Shown: piece by piece, positions 10,232 to 21,039 of the stretch
Numbering within the stretch: position 1 is the first letter of the stretch
How the letters are laid out: every line of letters starts with the position of its first letter
NCBI GenBank assembly: GCA_024516035.1
Contig: CM044958.1
Coordinates: 24,277,035-24,341,034 of the forward strand
Length of the DNA stretch: 64,000 nucleotides
Reading direction: 5' to 3'
DNA from: Bactericera cockerelli
Lineage: Eukaryota; Arthropoda; Insecta; Hemiptera; Triozidae
The notes under the pieces: model-generated
Databases searched by the model: none
What the model was told of the DNA's origin: nothing
Seen by the model: the letters and a program-made list of their open reading frames with translations, nothing else
Position numbers and translations under genes: made by a program

Positions 10232-12949
10232 GTGGGGGGTTTGCGTACAAGGTTTGATCAATTAAAACAAGCTGTTGATGTGTCTCTTTATGATATTGTG
10301 TTTCTGTCTGAAACATGGTTTAACGATGACTTTTCCAATTGTGAAGTCAGATTTAATAATTTTGACATTTACCGTAGTGACCGTGACACAAATGTGTCTG
10401 GTAAATCTAGGGGTGGGGGGGTATTGATAGCTACCAGACGTGGACTTAAGACTCGCATAATTAATGTTGCTTCTCCTTTGTATTCTTATGATCATGTTTT
10501 TGTTCATGTACAGGTTGGCGAGACTAGTATACTCCTTGGCTGTGTCTACATTCCACCCAATTCCCGTCTCGAGGCGTATGTGGAGCACTCCACCACTGTA
10601 GAGAAGGTTGCACTGGATTTTCCCGGCTCTCAAGTGTTCATTGCTGGTGACTACAATTTGAGGGATGCAGTTTGGGATGTCGATGAGGATTCTTCTATGG
10701 TTGTGAACTGTCATTTGTCTTCGCCAGCTGTTCAAATTTGTGAATCTTTTACTAGTCTTTCTCTTAGTCAAGCCAATAGACTTTCCAACAATCATGGTGT
10801 TTTCCTCGATCTTTTGTTCACAACGGAATCCATTTCTACTGAATCTTGTATTGACCCACTACTCTCAAACAGCTTTCATCACAATGCCTTCTGTTTTAAT
10901 ATTCCTGTTCTTGGGCAGATTGAACAACTTTCTCAAAATGTTATAGTTTATGACTACGCCAAGTGTAATGTGTTAGAGTTGAGAAAGTTCTTGAGTTCTG
11001 TTGATTGGTCTTTTCTTCTTGACAGCGACATCGAAACAGCTACTGAACGATTTTATGAAATTCTTTTAGCGGGGGTGAAAATTTCTACGCCTCTGAAAAG
11101 AATTTATGATTCATCGTTTCCCGTCTGGTTTTCTAGGGAACTGAAGTCGCTTGTCTTGAAGAAGAAGAAGGCTCATCGAGATTACAAGAGATCTCACCTC
11201 GCCTCTGATTATATTATTTTTTCTTCTTTACGTTCCCGATGTAGTTACTTGAGCTCCAAGTGTTATAAAGAATATTTGGAAAAAGCTGATGATAGTCTCA
11301 AATCCAACCCACGTTTCTTCTGGAAATTTGCAAACGCCACACGCAAAACAGATGGGTTTCCTCGGAACATGTACTTAAACAACGAGACTAGCAGTTGTGG
11401 AAAAGACACTGTCAACTTGTTTGCTAGATCCTTCTCTTCTGCTTACGAGAGCACTGATCGCTCAATACCTGAGTACCCTCAGCTGGACCTTATCGATTTT
11501 AATTCCTGTTCATTTTCTTCTAATGAGGTGTGTAAGGCATTGTTGTCATTACCGCCCAAGTTTTCTTCTGGTCCAGATAATATTCCACCTTTTATTTTAA
11601 AAAAGTGTGCCTCGTCATTAGCAAATCCTCTATCTTCCCTGTTTAATAAGTCTCTCTTCTCTGGTAATTTTCCATCCTTATGGAAATCTAGCTTTGTCTT
11701 TCCAATTCATAAATCTGGTGACAGATCTAATATCTCTAATTACCGTGGTGTCTGCATCCAATCTGCCATTCCCAAAGTTCTTGACAAGCTCGTTTCTAAT
11801 AGACTCTCCTATGCCTGTCGACATTTCATTTCTCATCGGCAACATGGCTTCACCAAAAATAGGTCCACAGTCACTAACCTACTCTCTTATCAGCATGATA
11901 TTCTGACCTCTTTTCAATCTGGTCAAGACGTTCACTCGATCTATACTGACGTAGCTAAGGCATTTGACCGCGTAAATACTAGTATTCTTGTTAGTAAACT
12001 TAAATCTTATGGTATTGGCGATGCCTTTCTTCGCTGGTTGGATAGTTCGTTGTGTGGTCGCACCCAGATTGTTAAGATTGGTGACTGTATGTCCACAGAT
12101 ATCGAGGTGACCTCTGGTGTTGGCCAAGGTAGCCATTCTGGGCCTCTTCTGTTTAGTCTCTTTTTTAATGATCTTCAGGATGTTATTCATAATTCCTCAT
12201 TTCTCATGTTTGCTGATGATGTGAAAATCTTCAAGTCCATTTCCAGCCCAAACGATTGTCAACTACTTCAACAGGATCTGGATTCTTTCTCTTGCTGGCT
12301 CACTCTCAATGGTTTAAAGCTCACTCTTAACAAGTGCGGCATCATGTCTTTTTCTAGGCGCAGGGACGTGATTCAGTTCCAATATTCTATCGAGTCTGAG
12401 CAACTTCGACATGTTGAGCACATCAAAGATCTTGGGGTCATTTTTGACGGGAAGCTTTCATTTGCTCTTCACACTTCCCACGTTTCTATGCGCTGCCATC
12501 GACTTCTGGGGTATATTTTTAGAACATCGAAGGGTCTATCCGCTAATTCTTTTATTCTACTGTATGTATCTTTGATACGTTCCCTTTTAGAGTATGCTGG
12601 TGTTGTGTGGTCACCCTCATACCAAATCCATAGTCACATCTTGGACAGGGTTCAGAAAAGATTTATTTTCTACTTCAATTTACGCTATCCTGATCTGACG
12701 GTGCAACTTGATTCGCTTGCTAATCGTCGTCTTCAGGCGGATTCAAGATTTTTCCGAAAACTAGTTGCTGGTGAACTTGACTGCTCCGAGTTGTTGGGCC
12801 TGGTTTCATTGAACTGCCATCGGAAACTAAGGAGAAGCAACACATTCTATGTTCCAACCTGTGGAACTAACTACGCTTATAACTCGCCTATCAATAGAAT
12901 GATGAGAGCAGCTAATACATCATCTATTGATGTCTTCTTAAAAAATTGA
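10232..12949 (+). CDS. LINE ORF2: AP-endonuclease and reverse transcriptase
   Basis: This 905-residue frame is open to TGA 12947-12949. Residues 1-230 are an AP-like endonuclease (GGLRTRFDQL, LSETWFNDDF, GDYNLRD near residue 140). Reverse transcriptase motifs follow: NYRGVCIQSAIPKVLDK (~503), YTDVAKAFDRV (~570), GVGQGSHSGPLLF (~629) and the catalytic FADDVK (~660). The thumb region follows (HVEHIKDLGVIFD, SLLEYAGVVWSP). The frame has no ATG before the conserved endonuclease start: upstream codons read YYHNV back to the ORF1 stop at 10202-10204, in the same frame. The first codon given here is GTG, used only as a marker. Translation probably depends on readthrough or reinitiation from ORF1. 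No RNase H domain was seen. Confidence 0.9.
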   Translation: MGGLRTRFDQLKQAVDVSLYDIVFLSETWFNDDFSNCEVRFNNFDIYRSDRDTNVSGKSRGGGVLIATRRGLKTRIINVASPLYSYDHVFVHVQVGETSILLGCVYIPPNSRLEAYVEHSTTVEKVALDFPGSQVFIAGDYNLRDAVWDVDEDSSMVVNCHLSSPAVQICESFTSLSLSQANRLSNNHGVFLDLLFTTESISTESCIDPLLSNSFHHNAFCFNIPVLGQIEQLSQNVIVYDYAKCNVLELRKFLSSVDWSFLLDSDIETATERFYEILLAGVKISTPLKRIYDSSFPVWFSRELKSLVLKKKKAHRDYKRSHLASDYIIFSSLRSRCSYLSSKCYKEYLEKADDSLKSNPRFFWKFANATRKTDGFPRNMYLNNETSSCGKDTVNLFARSFSSAYESTDRSIPEYPQLDLIDFNSCSFSSNEVCKALLSLPPKFSSGPDNIPPFILKKCASSLANPLSSLFNKSLFSGNFPSLWKSSFVFPIHKSGDRSNISNYRGVCIQSAIPKVLDKLVSNRLSYACRHFISHRQHGFTKNRSTVTNLLSYQHDILTSFQSGQDVHSIYTDVAKAFDRVNTSILVSKLKSYGIGDAFLRWLDSSLCGRTQIVKIGDCMSTDIEVTSGVGQGSHSGPLLFSLFFNDLQDVIHNSSFLMFADDVKIFKSISSPNDCQLLQQDLDSFSCWLTLNGLKLTLNKCGIMSFSRRRDVIQFQYSIESEQLRHVEHIKDLGVIFDGKLSFALHTSHVSMRCHRLLGYIFRTSKGLSANSFILLYVSLIRSLLEYAGVVWSPSYQIHSHILDRVQKRFIFYFNLRYPDLTVQLDSLANRRLQADSRFFRKLVAGELDCSELLGLVSLNCHRKLRRSNTFYVPTCGTNYAYNSPINRMMRAANTSSIDVFLKN

Positions 12950-13273
12950 TGTGATGTTTACTGTGATCTATTGTAGCTGTAAATTTGTCTACTTGATTTT
13001 ACCTTGTCTTTCATTCTATTATTTAATTTTGCTATTATCTTTACATTTTTGACACTGTGATATATATTTAATTTTATTGACATATTTTTTTACCTTTATT
13101 GTTGTGTTTATCTGTTTATATATTGACATTTGTAAATAGGACTAGCTCCGTTAATAAACACCCGTTTACCGGGCTTATTATTATAAAAGAAACTACCTTT
13201 AGTAACAAATTTTAAATAAAAAAATTCCATCGATCTTCCATTCCCACATTCCCAGGAAAATATAAAGAATATA

Positions 13274-14121
13274 CAGGGTGAGCATAAAGTCTCACCCCAC
13301 CCCCCGTATATCGAGAATGTCTCAAAACAAGAAAACGCAAAAACCCATATTTCTTAATTTTTGAGGGGATTAATTTACAGCCAAAGAAAATTTGCCTACA
13401 GGGCCCCAGTCAGGCTGGGCATGGACCAACTTTAAAATCTTAAATAGAATGGTATGTCTTGTGGCATATTTTTTTAGAGGTCTCATGGAGAAAAGTTCAT
13501 TACAACAAATTTCAGTGAGCTACGACTTACCGTTCTCGAGATACAGGGTCTATAACTCGTTGACCGTAAATTCCAGAAAAATGAAATTTATTGATAATAA
13601 CTCCTTATGGCAAGAACTTTCGAACAAATTAAAACTTGATCTGTTTTTCGTTAAATTTTTTCGGACTGTTCGTCCGGCTGGCTGACGAAACCGACCAGAA
13701 ACTAATATCAACAGAGTATGTCGAGTTATACCTTTTTCGACAGGGCTTGTCATAAGAAACTATAATCAACAAATTTCATTTTCCTATAATTTACGGTTAA
13801 CGAGTTATAGGTCAAAATATATGGATATTACGTAGGACGTTCGACCCTGTATCTCAAGAACCGTAAGTTGTAGCTCAATGAAATTTGTTGTAAAGAACTT
13901 CTCTCTATGAGACCTTTAAAACAATATGCCATGAGATATACCATTCTATTTAAGATTTTAAAGTTGGTCCATGCCCAGCCTGACTGGGGCCGTGTAGGCA
14001 AAATTTTTTTGGCTGAAAATTAATCCTCCTGAAAATGAAGGAATACGGGTTTTTGCGTTTTCTGGTATTTTCAGCCATTCTCGAGATACGGGGGGTGGGG
14101 TGAGACTTTATGCTCACCCTG
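13274..14121. mobile_element. 848-bp CAGGGTG foldback element
   Basis: The ends are CAGGGTGAGCATAAAGTCTC and its complement, flanked by TA. The arms are about 400 bp each and nearly fill the element: AAAACGCAAAAACCC, GGCCCCAGTCAGGCTGGGCA, CTTAAATAGAATGGTAT and CTCGAGATACAGGGTC all recur inverted on the right. The centre is itself an inverted repeat around a GTCCGGCTGGCTGACG core near 13670. There is no coding capacity. Partial relatives are at 21040-21355, 52755-53017 and 57200-57772. Confidence 0.88.
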
Positions 14122-15520
14122 TATTTGGATGTTTTTGCTGACGATAGTTCTATTCTAAACCGAGTTGGTCTGTGAACGTTGTTTAAATACACAACACATA
14201 CAAGAAATGTGTATTGTATGTGCTGATGTGCTCGTGTAAGACGTATAGTTGTATGAGTAAGTATTATGACATGAAAATAGCTTTAAGCCCGCAGTACTCG
14301 TAATATTATAAACTATTTGACATTCAAAGGCTATTGAATAAAATCAACATGGAAAATTCTGGCGGTTGTTTTGCTGAGATCCCCGTGGCCTCATTAGTTC
14401 ATAACATACTCTTCTTGTATTATTATATGGTTTGCTGTTCAATAATTGACACTCGGCCCATTTGTATCCACCCTGAAGGGCGCTTGAAATGTGTTGCTTG
14501 TCAGAACTCATTACAAGGAGAACTGAAAACCCCCCCCCTTCCACCCTTGAAGATAGAACAATCGGAGCAGGAACCAAGAGCTCTGGGCGGGAGTGAGGGG
14601 GGGGGGGGGGGGAGAGCGGGGGCGGGGTACAAGAAAATCCTCATCATTAAATTTATTTTTTCAACCTGTGGAATTTTTCCTCTCATATTTTTAGCTCTTC
14701 GTATCCTTTCTCTTCTTTTCATTTCTCTTCTTTGGTTTGTTACATATTTCATTCATTAGTAACACACGCTCGTACGAAACAAAAGATCCCTTTTTCAAAA
14801 CCACGGTAATCTACGTTCTAAAATTGTTTCTAGGGTATGAATCAATATCGCTCCAGGCGAATCTTAGCTAAGTGGAAACGAGAAGTTCCTGTTGTTTACC
14901 TTTATGTATGTATTATATGTTTACTTGAATAGCAAGAACCTCATTAGATCATGCGAGAGAAGTTTGTACCTCGGAGGTAAGGAATATAATTATACCAGGG
15001 TATACGTGAGTTTCTAATGCATATATTATGAATATTGAATACGTCAGTGAAACTAGTAGAATGGCTTTTCAATTAACCGCAAGTTTAGAAAATAGATCCA
15101 TTCAAAGAACCCTTTTTGTGAGTATACAGAGTATAAATTATCAGCAGCATAATATAATAAACTGCCAATTAAGGGCACTATAGCAATACTTCCTCGTGAT
15201 TAGTTAACATTTATACACTTGACAATTTTCAATTTTTACACTAAATTGCTTGCATCTCCAAAAACAGTTTACCAATTTTCTTTAAGTTTTTTGCTACATA
15301 AGTAAAGGCTACAAACATTGGATCAATCAAATTTGAGACATTGAAAGTAGTAAGTATGAAGATATAATAAAAAATACTACTATTTTTCAGCAAAGAGATC
15401 TAATGTTACATAGGAGCATTGCTATAGTAAAAGTAATAGGTAATGGAAGAAAGGAAAGATGGACTTTATTTAGTTTCATTGGACATTTCTTCATTTAAAT
15501 CCCCTTGAAGTACAATATCT
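14122..15520. other. non-coding
   Basis: No exon was recognised. A poly-C tract (14529-14537) and a run of about fifteen G (14596-14611) flank a short open frame at 14334-14759 that has no domain and is probably fortuitous. A candidate AATAAA signal on the minus strand lies at 15475-15480, downstream of the gustatory receptor gene. Confidence 0.4.
15475..15480 (-). promoter_or_regulatory. candidate polyadenylation signal
   Basis: AATAAA on the minus strand, about 520 nt downstream of the gustatory receptor stop and beyond the 54-bp array. If used, the minisatellite would be transcribed as 3' untranslated region. Confidence 0.35.
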
Positions 15521-15525
15521 TTATG

Positions 15526-16053
15526 TTTCATTGCTATAGTAATAGGTCTTGATGCTGATGGTAATCAGATCTAATGTTTCACAGCAGCATTGCTATAGTA
15601 ATAGGTCTGGATGCTGATGGTAATCTAATGTTTCACAGCAGCATTGCTATAGTAATAGGTCTGGATGCTGATGGTAATCTAATGTTTCACAGCAGCATTG
15701 CTATAGTAATAGGTCTGGATGCTGATGGTAATCTAATGTTTCACAGCAGCATTGCTATAGTAATAGGTCTGGATGCTGATGGTAATCTAATGTTTCACAG
15801 CAGCATTGCTATAGTAATAGGTCTGGATGCTGATGGTAATCTAATGTTTCACAGCAGCATTGCTATAGTAATAGGTCTGGATGCTGATGGTAATCTAATG
15901 TTTCACAGCAGCATTGCTATAGTAATAGGTCTGGATGCTGATGGTAATCTAATGTTTCACAGCAGCATTGCTATAGTAATAGGTCTGGATGCTGATGGTA
16001 ATCTAATGTTTCACAGCAGCATTGCTATAGTAATAGGTCTGGATGCTGATGGT
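15526..16053. repeat. 54-bp minisatellite abutting the gustatory receptor stop
   Basis: Nine near-perfect 54-bp units at about 15570-16053, with one or two degenerate units further left (15389-15440 and 15526-15569). On the minus strand one unit reads exactly as the last 17 codons plus stop of the receptor gene (VTISIQTYYYSNAAVKH, stop). The array therefore looks like serial duplication of the gene's 3' end. It would lie in the 3' untranslated region, ahead of the AATAAA at 15475-15480. Confidence 0.92.
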
Positions 16054-17519
16054 AACAAGCGGCGTGATGCCGGCCATGAAGAGCAGAGACAGCTCCAGGT
16101 TGACGCTGATGTGCCCGAACAGGATGGTGAAGGAGGTCTTGTCCACATGCTGGTTGTGGAGGAAGGACACGATGAGGTTCAGGAAGCTCTGAGGACATCT
16201 CTTCAGATTAGAGTCGAGGATGATCTTGGCAGAGCGGAGGACCTCGTCTTCAATGCTGGAGCAAGTCTGGTACAAGAACATGATGAGGGCAAAAGATCGC
16301 AAAGTGCGGAAGGAAAAGTAGAAAAGTCTGATGACCGTCACTATAGTGAAGACTGTCGTTTGTGCCATTGTTTTGATGACGTCATTGATGGAAACATTGC
16401 TGAACTGTAAGTAAGTCACTGTGAGAAACAATATCGTATTGGAGTAGAGATGGTTCAACTCTTTGACATTGGCTTTCAGAGTTTTGTACTTGCGACAGAT
16501 GGTGATGAAGATGATTTCCTTGCGGTGAGCGTCCTCTGGGAACGCGTAGTGGTTGCTCGTATCATCCAGAACCATGTTGAAAGCGTTGGGGCTGTTGTAG
16601 GACGAGTAGAACTCGTGGCTCTTGTAGGAGAATTTGTTTAAGCGGTCGGCAATCGGACTGGTTTTGTTCTTCTTGAAGTCTCCTAGAGGCGTTTGAAAGG
16701 AACAGAAAAGGAGATAAGATGTGTGAATAAGAGGACAGATAGTGGAGTACTATGGCAAGAATAATTTAAGCTTTCAGTAGTAGCAACCCCTGACCATATG
16801 AAAATTATTTTGTCCAGAATAACACGTCTGAAATAACTTTAAAAAAAATTGATTGATGTGATCTGAGGTTATCGCAAATTACATTTGTAATACGATAAAT
16901 ATGCCAGTAGTTACTCAGATTTTGAACATAACATAAGTAGAAGGGGGACAATATCTCACAATAAAATAATTATATTACCTCGTAGAAGATCCTTAAGCTG
17001 GCGATTTAGCATTTCAAATTGACGCCTCAAAAAAATACTGACTGCTACAAACTGAAAACTGACAGACCAAAGCAGCAGTCTATTAGGAATTTGTGTGAGG
17101 CACCATAGAAACGCTTGTCTCTCATAGGCAAACCAGAAGTGAGTGAAGTCCAGAATGGTTGACGCTAGTAAGATTAGGTAGTAGATGAAGAGATAGCGGG
17201 ATAGTGATCTGTCGGCGCCCTCCTCCAAGTAGAGAGCAAGAACTTTGTTGTAATAACTCAACTTTGGCTTCATACTGAACATCATGCTCCACTTGATGCA
17301 AATGATCATGCTGACGGTGACCACTCTGGAGATGATGTAGATCCAACCTTTCTCGTAGTACGAGCTGGCAACATCACTTAGATTGAACACGGAAAACCAG
17401 CAAGCGTTCAGGAATATGAGAAACCCTAGCTTGGAGAAAACGAACTCGTTCTTGTGAGTATCATGATAGTAGGGAAAAGAACCACAGTAAAAACTGATCC
17501 TCAAGACTAGAAGAAGCAT
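16003..17519 (-). CDS. insect gustatory receptor, two exons, 406 aa
   Basis: Exon 1 is 17519-16979 and exon 2 is 16682-16003, joined by GT (16978-16977) and AG (16684-16683). Together they give 1221 nt, exactly 406 codons plus stop. The product is a seven-transmembrane chemoreceptor of the neuronal plasma membrane, a ligand-gated channel by family. Support comes from the N-terminal FYCGSFPYY, hydrophobic segments near residues 30-48, 58-75, 108-128 and 148-166, the FLRRQFEMLNRQLKDLLRG loop, and CRKYKTLKANVKELNHLYS before a further membrane helix. The C-terminal family motif TY-h5-QF is degenerate: ITPLVTISIQT has the right spacing, but TY reads PL and F reads T. The ligand is unknown. The last 17 residues are the unit of the adjoining minisatellite. 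It could be a recent pseudogene, but no stop or frameshift is present. Confidence 0.82.
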
Positions 17520-19289
17520 CTTACTAAATTTTAATTTAAAATGCTATTTTACATAAGTAATAGGTATTATTTATAAAGGATTTGTGTTTTTCGGTTTCAA
17601 CTGTTGTAAGTCATAAGATTGTCAAAGACTTTCATCGGGCGACGGTCTGCACTAAATGAAAGCAGTAACAATCTAACAATTTATTTTTGGTTCACTTTTT
17701 TACTCCTTTAATTAGAATAACTGAGTAGATTTTGCAACTTTCATTTGACTTGCTCTTTTTTCCTTTAAGGCGTCATTCGCCATGATGAAAAAGCTTCAGG
17801 GTTTCGAAAATATTCAAACCATTATTTTAAAAAAAAAATCTTTCAATATTATTAAACGTGTTCACAACACTCGCTGAATAAAATGAAAAGTCGATAAGAC
17901 ACGATGATATGTCCCGCCGTGGGGTAACAGCTGAACGAGGGAAATGAAACGACGATATTTATGACAGCTGAAAGTTTTGCTTTCTGTGGTGAAAATTCTA
18001 TTATTAAAATCCACATGAAATATGCGTGAGCTTCTCAGGGCAATCTTCAAGCAGGCTGGAACTTTATGAAGCGAACGTTGCCCACCCCGCTATAACAAGA
18101 AGCGCTGAAAGATATAGTTTAGGTACACGATAGATATAGAACTTTTATTTCCTTCACTTTTTTGGGGTGTAATGAGGTGTGGATTCAAAAATAAAATTTG
18201 AAAAGTTTATACTATTACAACTAGTGTTATAGACTAGGCTCTAGCTTCCAACTTTTAATACAGATTCATAGCTTTATCTGATTGATACGTAGGTGCAGGA
18301 ATAGTCTTAATATGAAATCCATTTACATTCATGCATAATTAACAGAACTTCAGAACCACTAAACCAAATGACTCCCGATTTAGCACTGAGTTTCCTTTTG
18401 GTATTTTGATGCATAACTAAGAAAGGATTTTTAAAAAATCCAAATATGATTCCAGCCACGGCCAGAAACTAGAAACTACAGCATCGTCAAAGTGCCGGAT
18501 TTTACTTAAATAAAATAGGTAAAATTCTAGGACATCAATGAACAATTGAACATGTATACAAAATTTCATCTATTTTGAAGAATTCGGTCCGGAGTTATCG
18601 CGGAACAGATCTTAATTAGTGAGGTCGTTTCTCTCTCTCACTGTGTTCGGTTGATTATTTTCGATTAGAGAATCTGTATGAGGTTTTCAGTTCACAGAAT
18701 TACTATGGATATAGATTTTAATAATAGAAAAAGTAAATTAAAAAAAAAAACATTATAACCTAAAACACCCCAGATGTGTGTAGTTGATGAAATTTGCACA
18801 AACTTTATTACACAGTTTAGTATTTTTTTTTTACTCAGGCATTATTTGAGCTCTGCAGCTAAAAGTTGTGTTTCAACTTTAGAAAGATAATCTGCACTGC
18901 AATGATGTTAGTTGGTTGCAATTTAATACATATATATAATATACATATGTATACATGTTCTCGTAAACAATATAACTACTTTCACACAATGGTTGGACTA
19001 GTATGGCAGGTAAGTTACAAGAAGAGGCAGTCTAAACTTTTCATCATTACCAGGATTAAGCGTTTAGGAGATTAATGTAAAATATTAGCTCGAATGGAAG
19101 CAGAAGCTCCGAAAGTTGTCTAGAGAACAGTGAAAAAGTAGCACTAACATAATATACGGGGTGTTTCTGAAATGAGTGCAAATATTGATACCATAAATAT
19201 GTTCCCTGGGTCAAATAATTTGACCCAACTCTATAAACTAGGGGTCAGAAATGGACTATAAGGGAGCTAGGTCTAAAATTAGGCACTAA
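17520..19289. other. non-coding, upstream of the gustatory receptor
   Basis: This stretch would contain the receptor promoter. I see no clear TATA box or initiator next to 17519. AT-rich sequence with no supported exon; the short open frames here lack domains. Confidence 0.4.
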
Positions 19290-19530
19290 AGGGGGAGCCA
19301 TTGTGAAAAAATCTGGTGTGACACCACACGACTTTCACTGGAAAAGAAGTCAAATTCCACCACTGTTGACTCAACGGTATCATTTAGCTAAAAATCAAAT
19401 TCGTAATCAGCACCTCAAAATCATTGGAATTGATATATCACAACTCCCATCTAGGGTGAATAATAAAAAAGTTAGTCCCTTACAAAATACCAGTAAATTG
19501 GGGCCGGGTGCTAAAAACAAGATATTATTA
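19290..19530. repeat. interspersed repeat shared with 61455-61700
   Basis: From AAAAAATCTGGTGTGACA to the CAAGATA region, this aligns collinearly with 61455-61700, sharing AATTCGTAATCAGCACCTCA (CACTTCA in the other copy) and GAATAATAAAAAAGTTAGTC. No coding frame is conserved, and the family is not identified. Confidence 0.7.
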
Positions 19531-19569
19531 TTTATTTATTTTTCAAGAAAAACTTGTTTCCATAAGGTA

Positions 19570-19720
19570 TAGGTTCTAGGTAGGAAGAGGGGGAGATACA
19601 AGTGCTAGGTAGGAAGAGGGGGGAGGTACAAGTGCTAGGTAGGATGAGAGGGAGGTACAGGTGCTAGGTAGGGAGAGGGGGGAGGTACAAGTGCTAGGTA
19701 GGAAGAGGGAGAGAAGTAGA
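19570..19720. repeat. ~29-bp G-rich minisatellite
   Basis: About five units of GTGCTAGGTAGGAAGAGGGG followed by GGAGGTACAA, with small length variation. Purine-rich on the plus strand. Confidence 0.8.
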
Positions 19721-20588
19721 TTGTAGAGACAAATGCCGAGCACTAGTAAATTTGGAAAAAAGAAGCGAAAGAAGAGGAGTTAGGGTGATTTTTTTTTTTG
19801 GTTTATCAAGCTCGCCGGTAGGCGAGCGCTCGTCAAGTAGCGCCAGCCAACCGGCCTATATTAACACGAAACAGAGTTTATATGTATTTTTGTTTTATTG
19901 TTTTCGCCCACTTCCCGCTAACTTTTATCAATTTTTATTTAAAATTCGTAATGAGACGCAAAAATAAATTGTGTTTCACGAAAGCGCGAGGTTCCTACGT
20001 ATGACCGTTTAATTTCGAACGAAGTGAGAATGGTTTAACTCGATCAACTTTGTATGTAACGTGATATAAGTTGCATTTTTTGTCCAATCGAGCTGAAATT
20101 TTCAGGGTATTTTCAGGATATATGCTTGCCTATTAATTTATAATTATTAAATGTATCTAAATCTAGTATAATTTCTCGCTTCTTCTGTTTATATCTACTG
20201 ATTATGCTGAAATGACACCATGTTTAGCAACTCGAAGTTAGGCAAATATATGGGTCAACATTTCTTAGAGCCATAGTAAGAGGCAATTTCGGAACATACA
20301 ATAATACTTGGCACTTTCATTTCCCTCTTTATTTTACCAAGATCGAATATCTACCATGTATGTACGTATTGTACGTATAGGTACAACAGGTACATAATAT
20401 AATTAAAATTGTATTGTAAACAAAACCACGAAACAGAGTTGTCCGTTTTTTAACGAGTTCATTACTAATTTTTCAATACAAGGTTAAAACACTAGTTGAT
20501 TATTAATTAATTTTTGGTAATAGATTTTATGATTAAATAGGTATGTTTTTTTCTTCATTATTTTATACTAGTTGAAGTTCCACAAAAT

Positions 20589-20726
20589 AGGCTGGGTGAG
20601 GTCAATGTGAGTAGCAGGTTTGTGAGTTCACTGCGAATGGAGGGTAAAACCCCCGTCGTGATATGACCATGGCAGTTGAAAGCGACGTTAAACCCCACTA
20701 AAAAAAAAAAAAAAAAAAAAAAAAAA
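20589..20726 (+). mobile_element. 5'-truncated copy of the 5S-derived SINE
   Basis: Only the body and tail of the SINE are present, from GGCTGGGTGAGGTCAATGTG through GAAAGCGACGTTAAACCCCA to a polyA of about 26. It is flanked by a direct repeat AGTTCCACAAAATA. The paralogous site at 52329 reads AGTTCCACAAAAGAAGCACC with no insertion, so the empty site is visible in the other copy of the composite repeat. Confidence 0.9.
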
Positions 20727-20795
20727 GTTCCACAAAATAAGCACCAATTATCACACCAACCTCATTTTAAAACGATGGTGACCAGTTGATTGTAT

Positions 20796-20935
20796 TTGGT
20801 TTTAACGTCCTGATTTGAACTAGTGAGGACGGAGGGTTTTACCCTCCATTCGCTGGGAATCGTTCCAGCTACCTACATTTACCTCACCCAGCCTGGGTAG
20901 GGCTGTGATTCCAGACTCACGTGTTTAGAGGAAAA
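20796..20935 (-). mobile_element. older SINE with the same body but a different or diverged head
   Basis: On the minus strand, AGGCTGGGTGAGGTAAATGT is followed by GCGAATGGAGGGTAAAACCC and a GGACGTTAAAACC tail, aligning with the body of the 5S-derived SINEs. The head (GTGAGTCTGGAATCACAGCC) is not recognisably 5S. The same insertion is shared by the other composite copy at 52410-52545, so it predates their duplication. Confidence 0.65.
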
Positions 20936-20937
20936 AA

Positions 20938-21035
20938 AAAAAACAAATGCCAAAATAAATAAATAAAAAGAAATAACACATGTCCTACCTAAAGGGCGGG
21001 GTTATTGCCTGTGGCAATCTCTTCCACCCAATCTC
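20938..21035 (-). mobile_element. LINE 3'-end fragment
   Basis: The complement of AAAGGGCGGGGTTATTGCCT and GTGGCAATCTCTTCCACCC matches the 3' untranslated region of the LINE fragment at 63425-63470. It is absent from the other composite copy, so it is a later insertion here. Confidence 0.65.
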
Positions 21036-21039
21036 TTAA

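Larger units (their letters stand above)
9427..13187 (+). mobile_element. near-intact non-LTR retrotransposon
   Basis: The element carries ORF1 (9427-10204, one frame break) and a 905-codon ORF2 (10232-12949) with endonuclease and reverse transcriptase. Its 3' end follows a CCCGTTTACCGGG stem and a TTATTATTATAA tail near 13165-13187. A short ATT-type tail in place of a long polyA occurs in several insect LINEs. Family features suggest the Jockey/CR1 group, but the clade is not certain without a phylogeny. The 5' boundary was not found. Since ORF2 has no stop or frameshift, the copy is recent. Confidence 0.9.

Noticed and set aside
14334..14759. 141-codon plus-strand frame across the C- and G-runs
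   Set aside because: Homopolymer-driven frame, open also on the opposite strand, with no domain or splice context.
15574..16410. 278-codon plus-strand frame over the 54-bp array and receptor exon
   Set aside because: Antisense shadow of the minus-strand gustatory receptor exon and its minisatellite; the acidic, low-complexity product has no family features.
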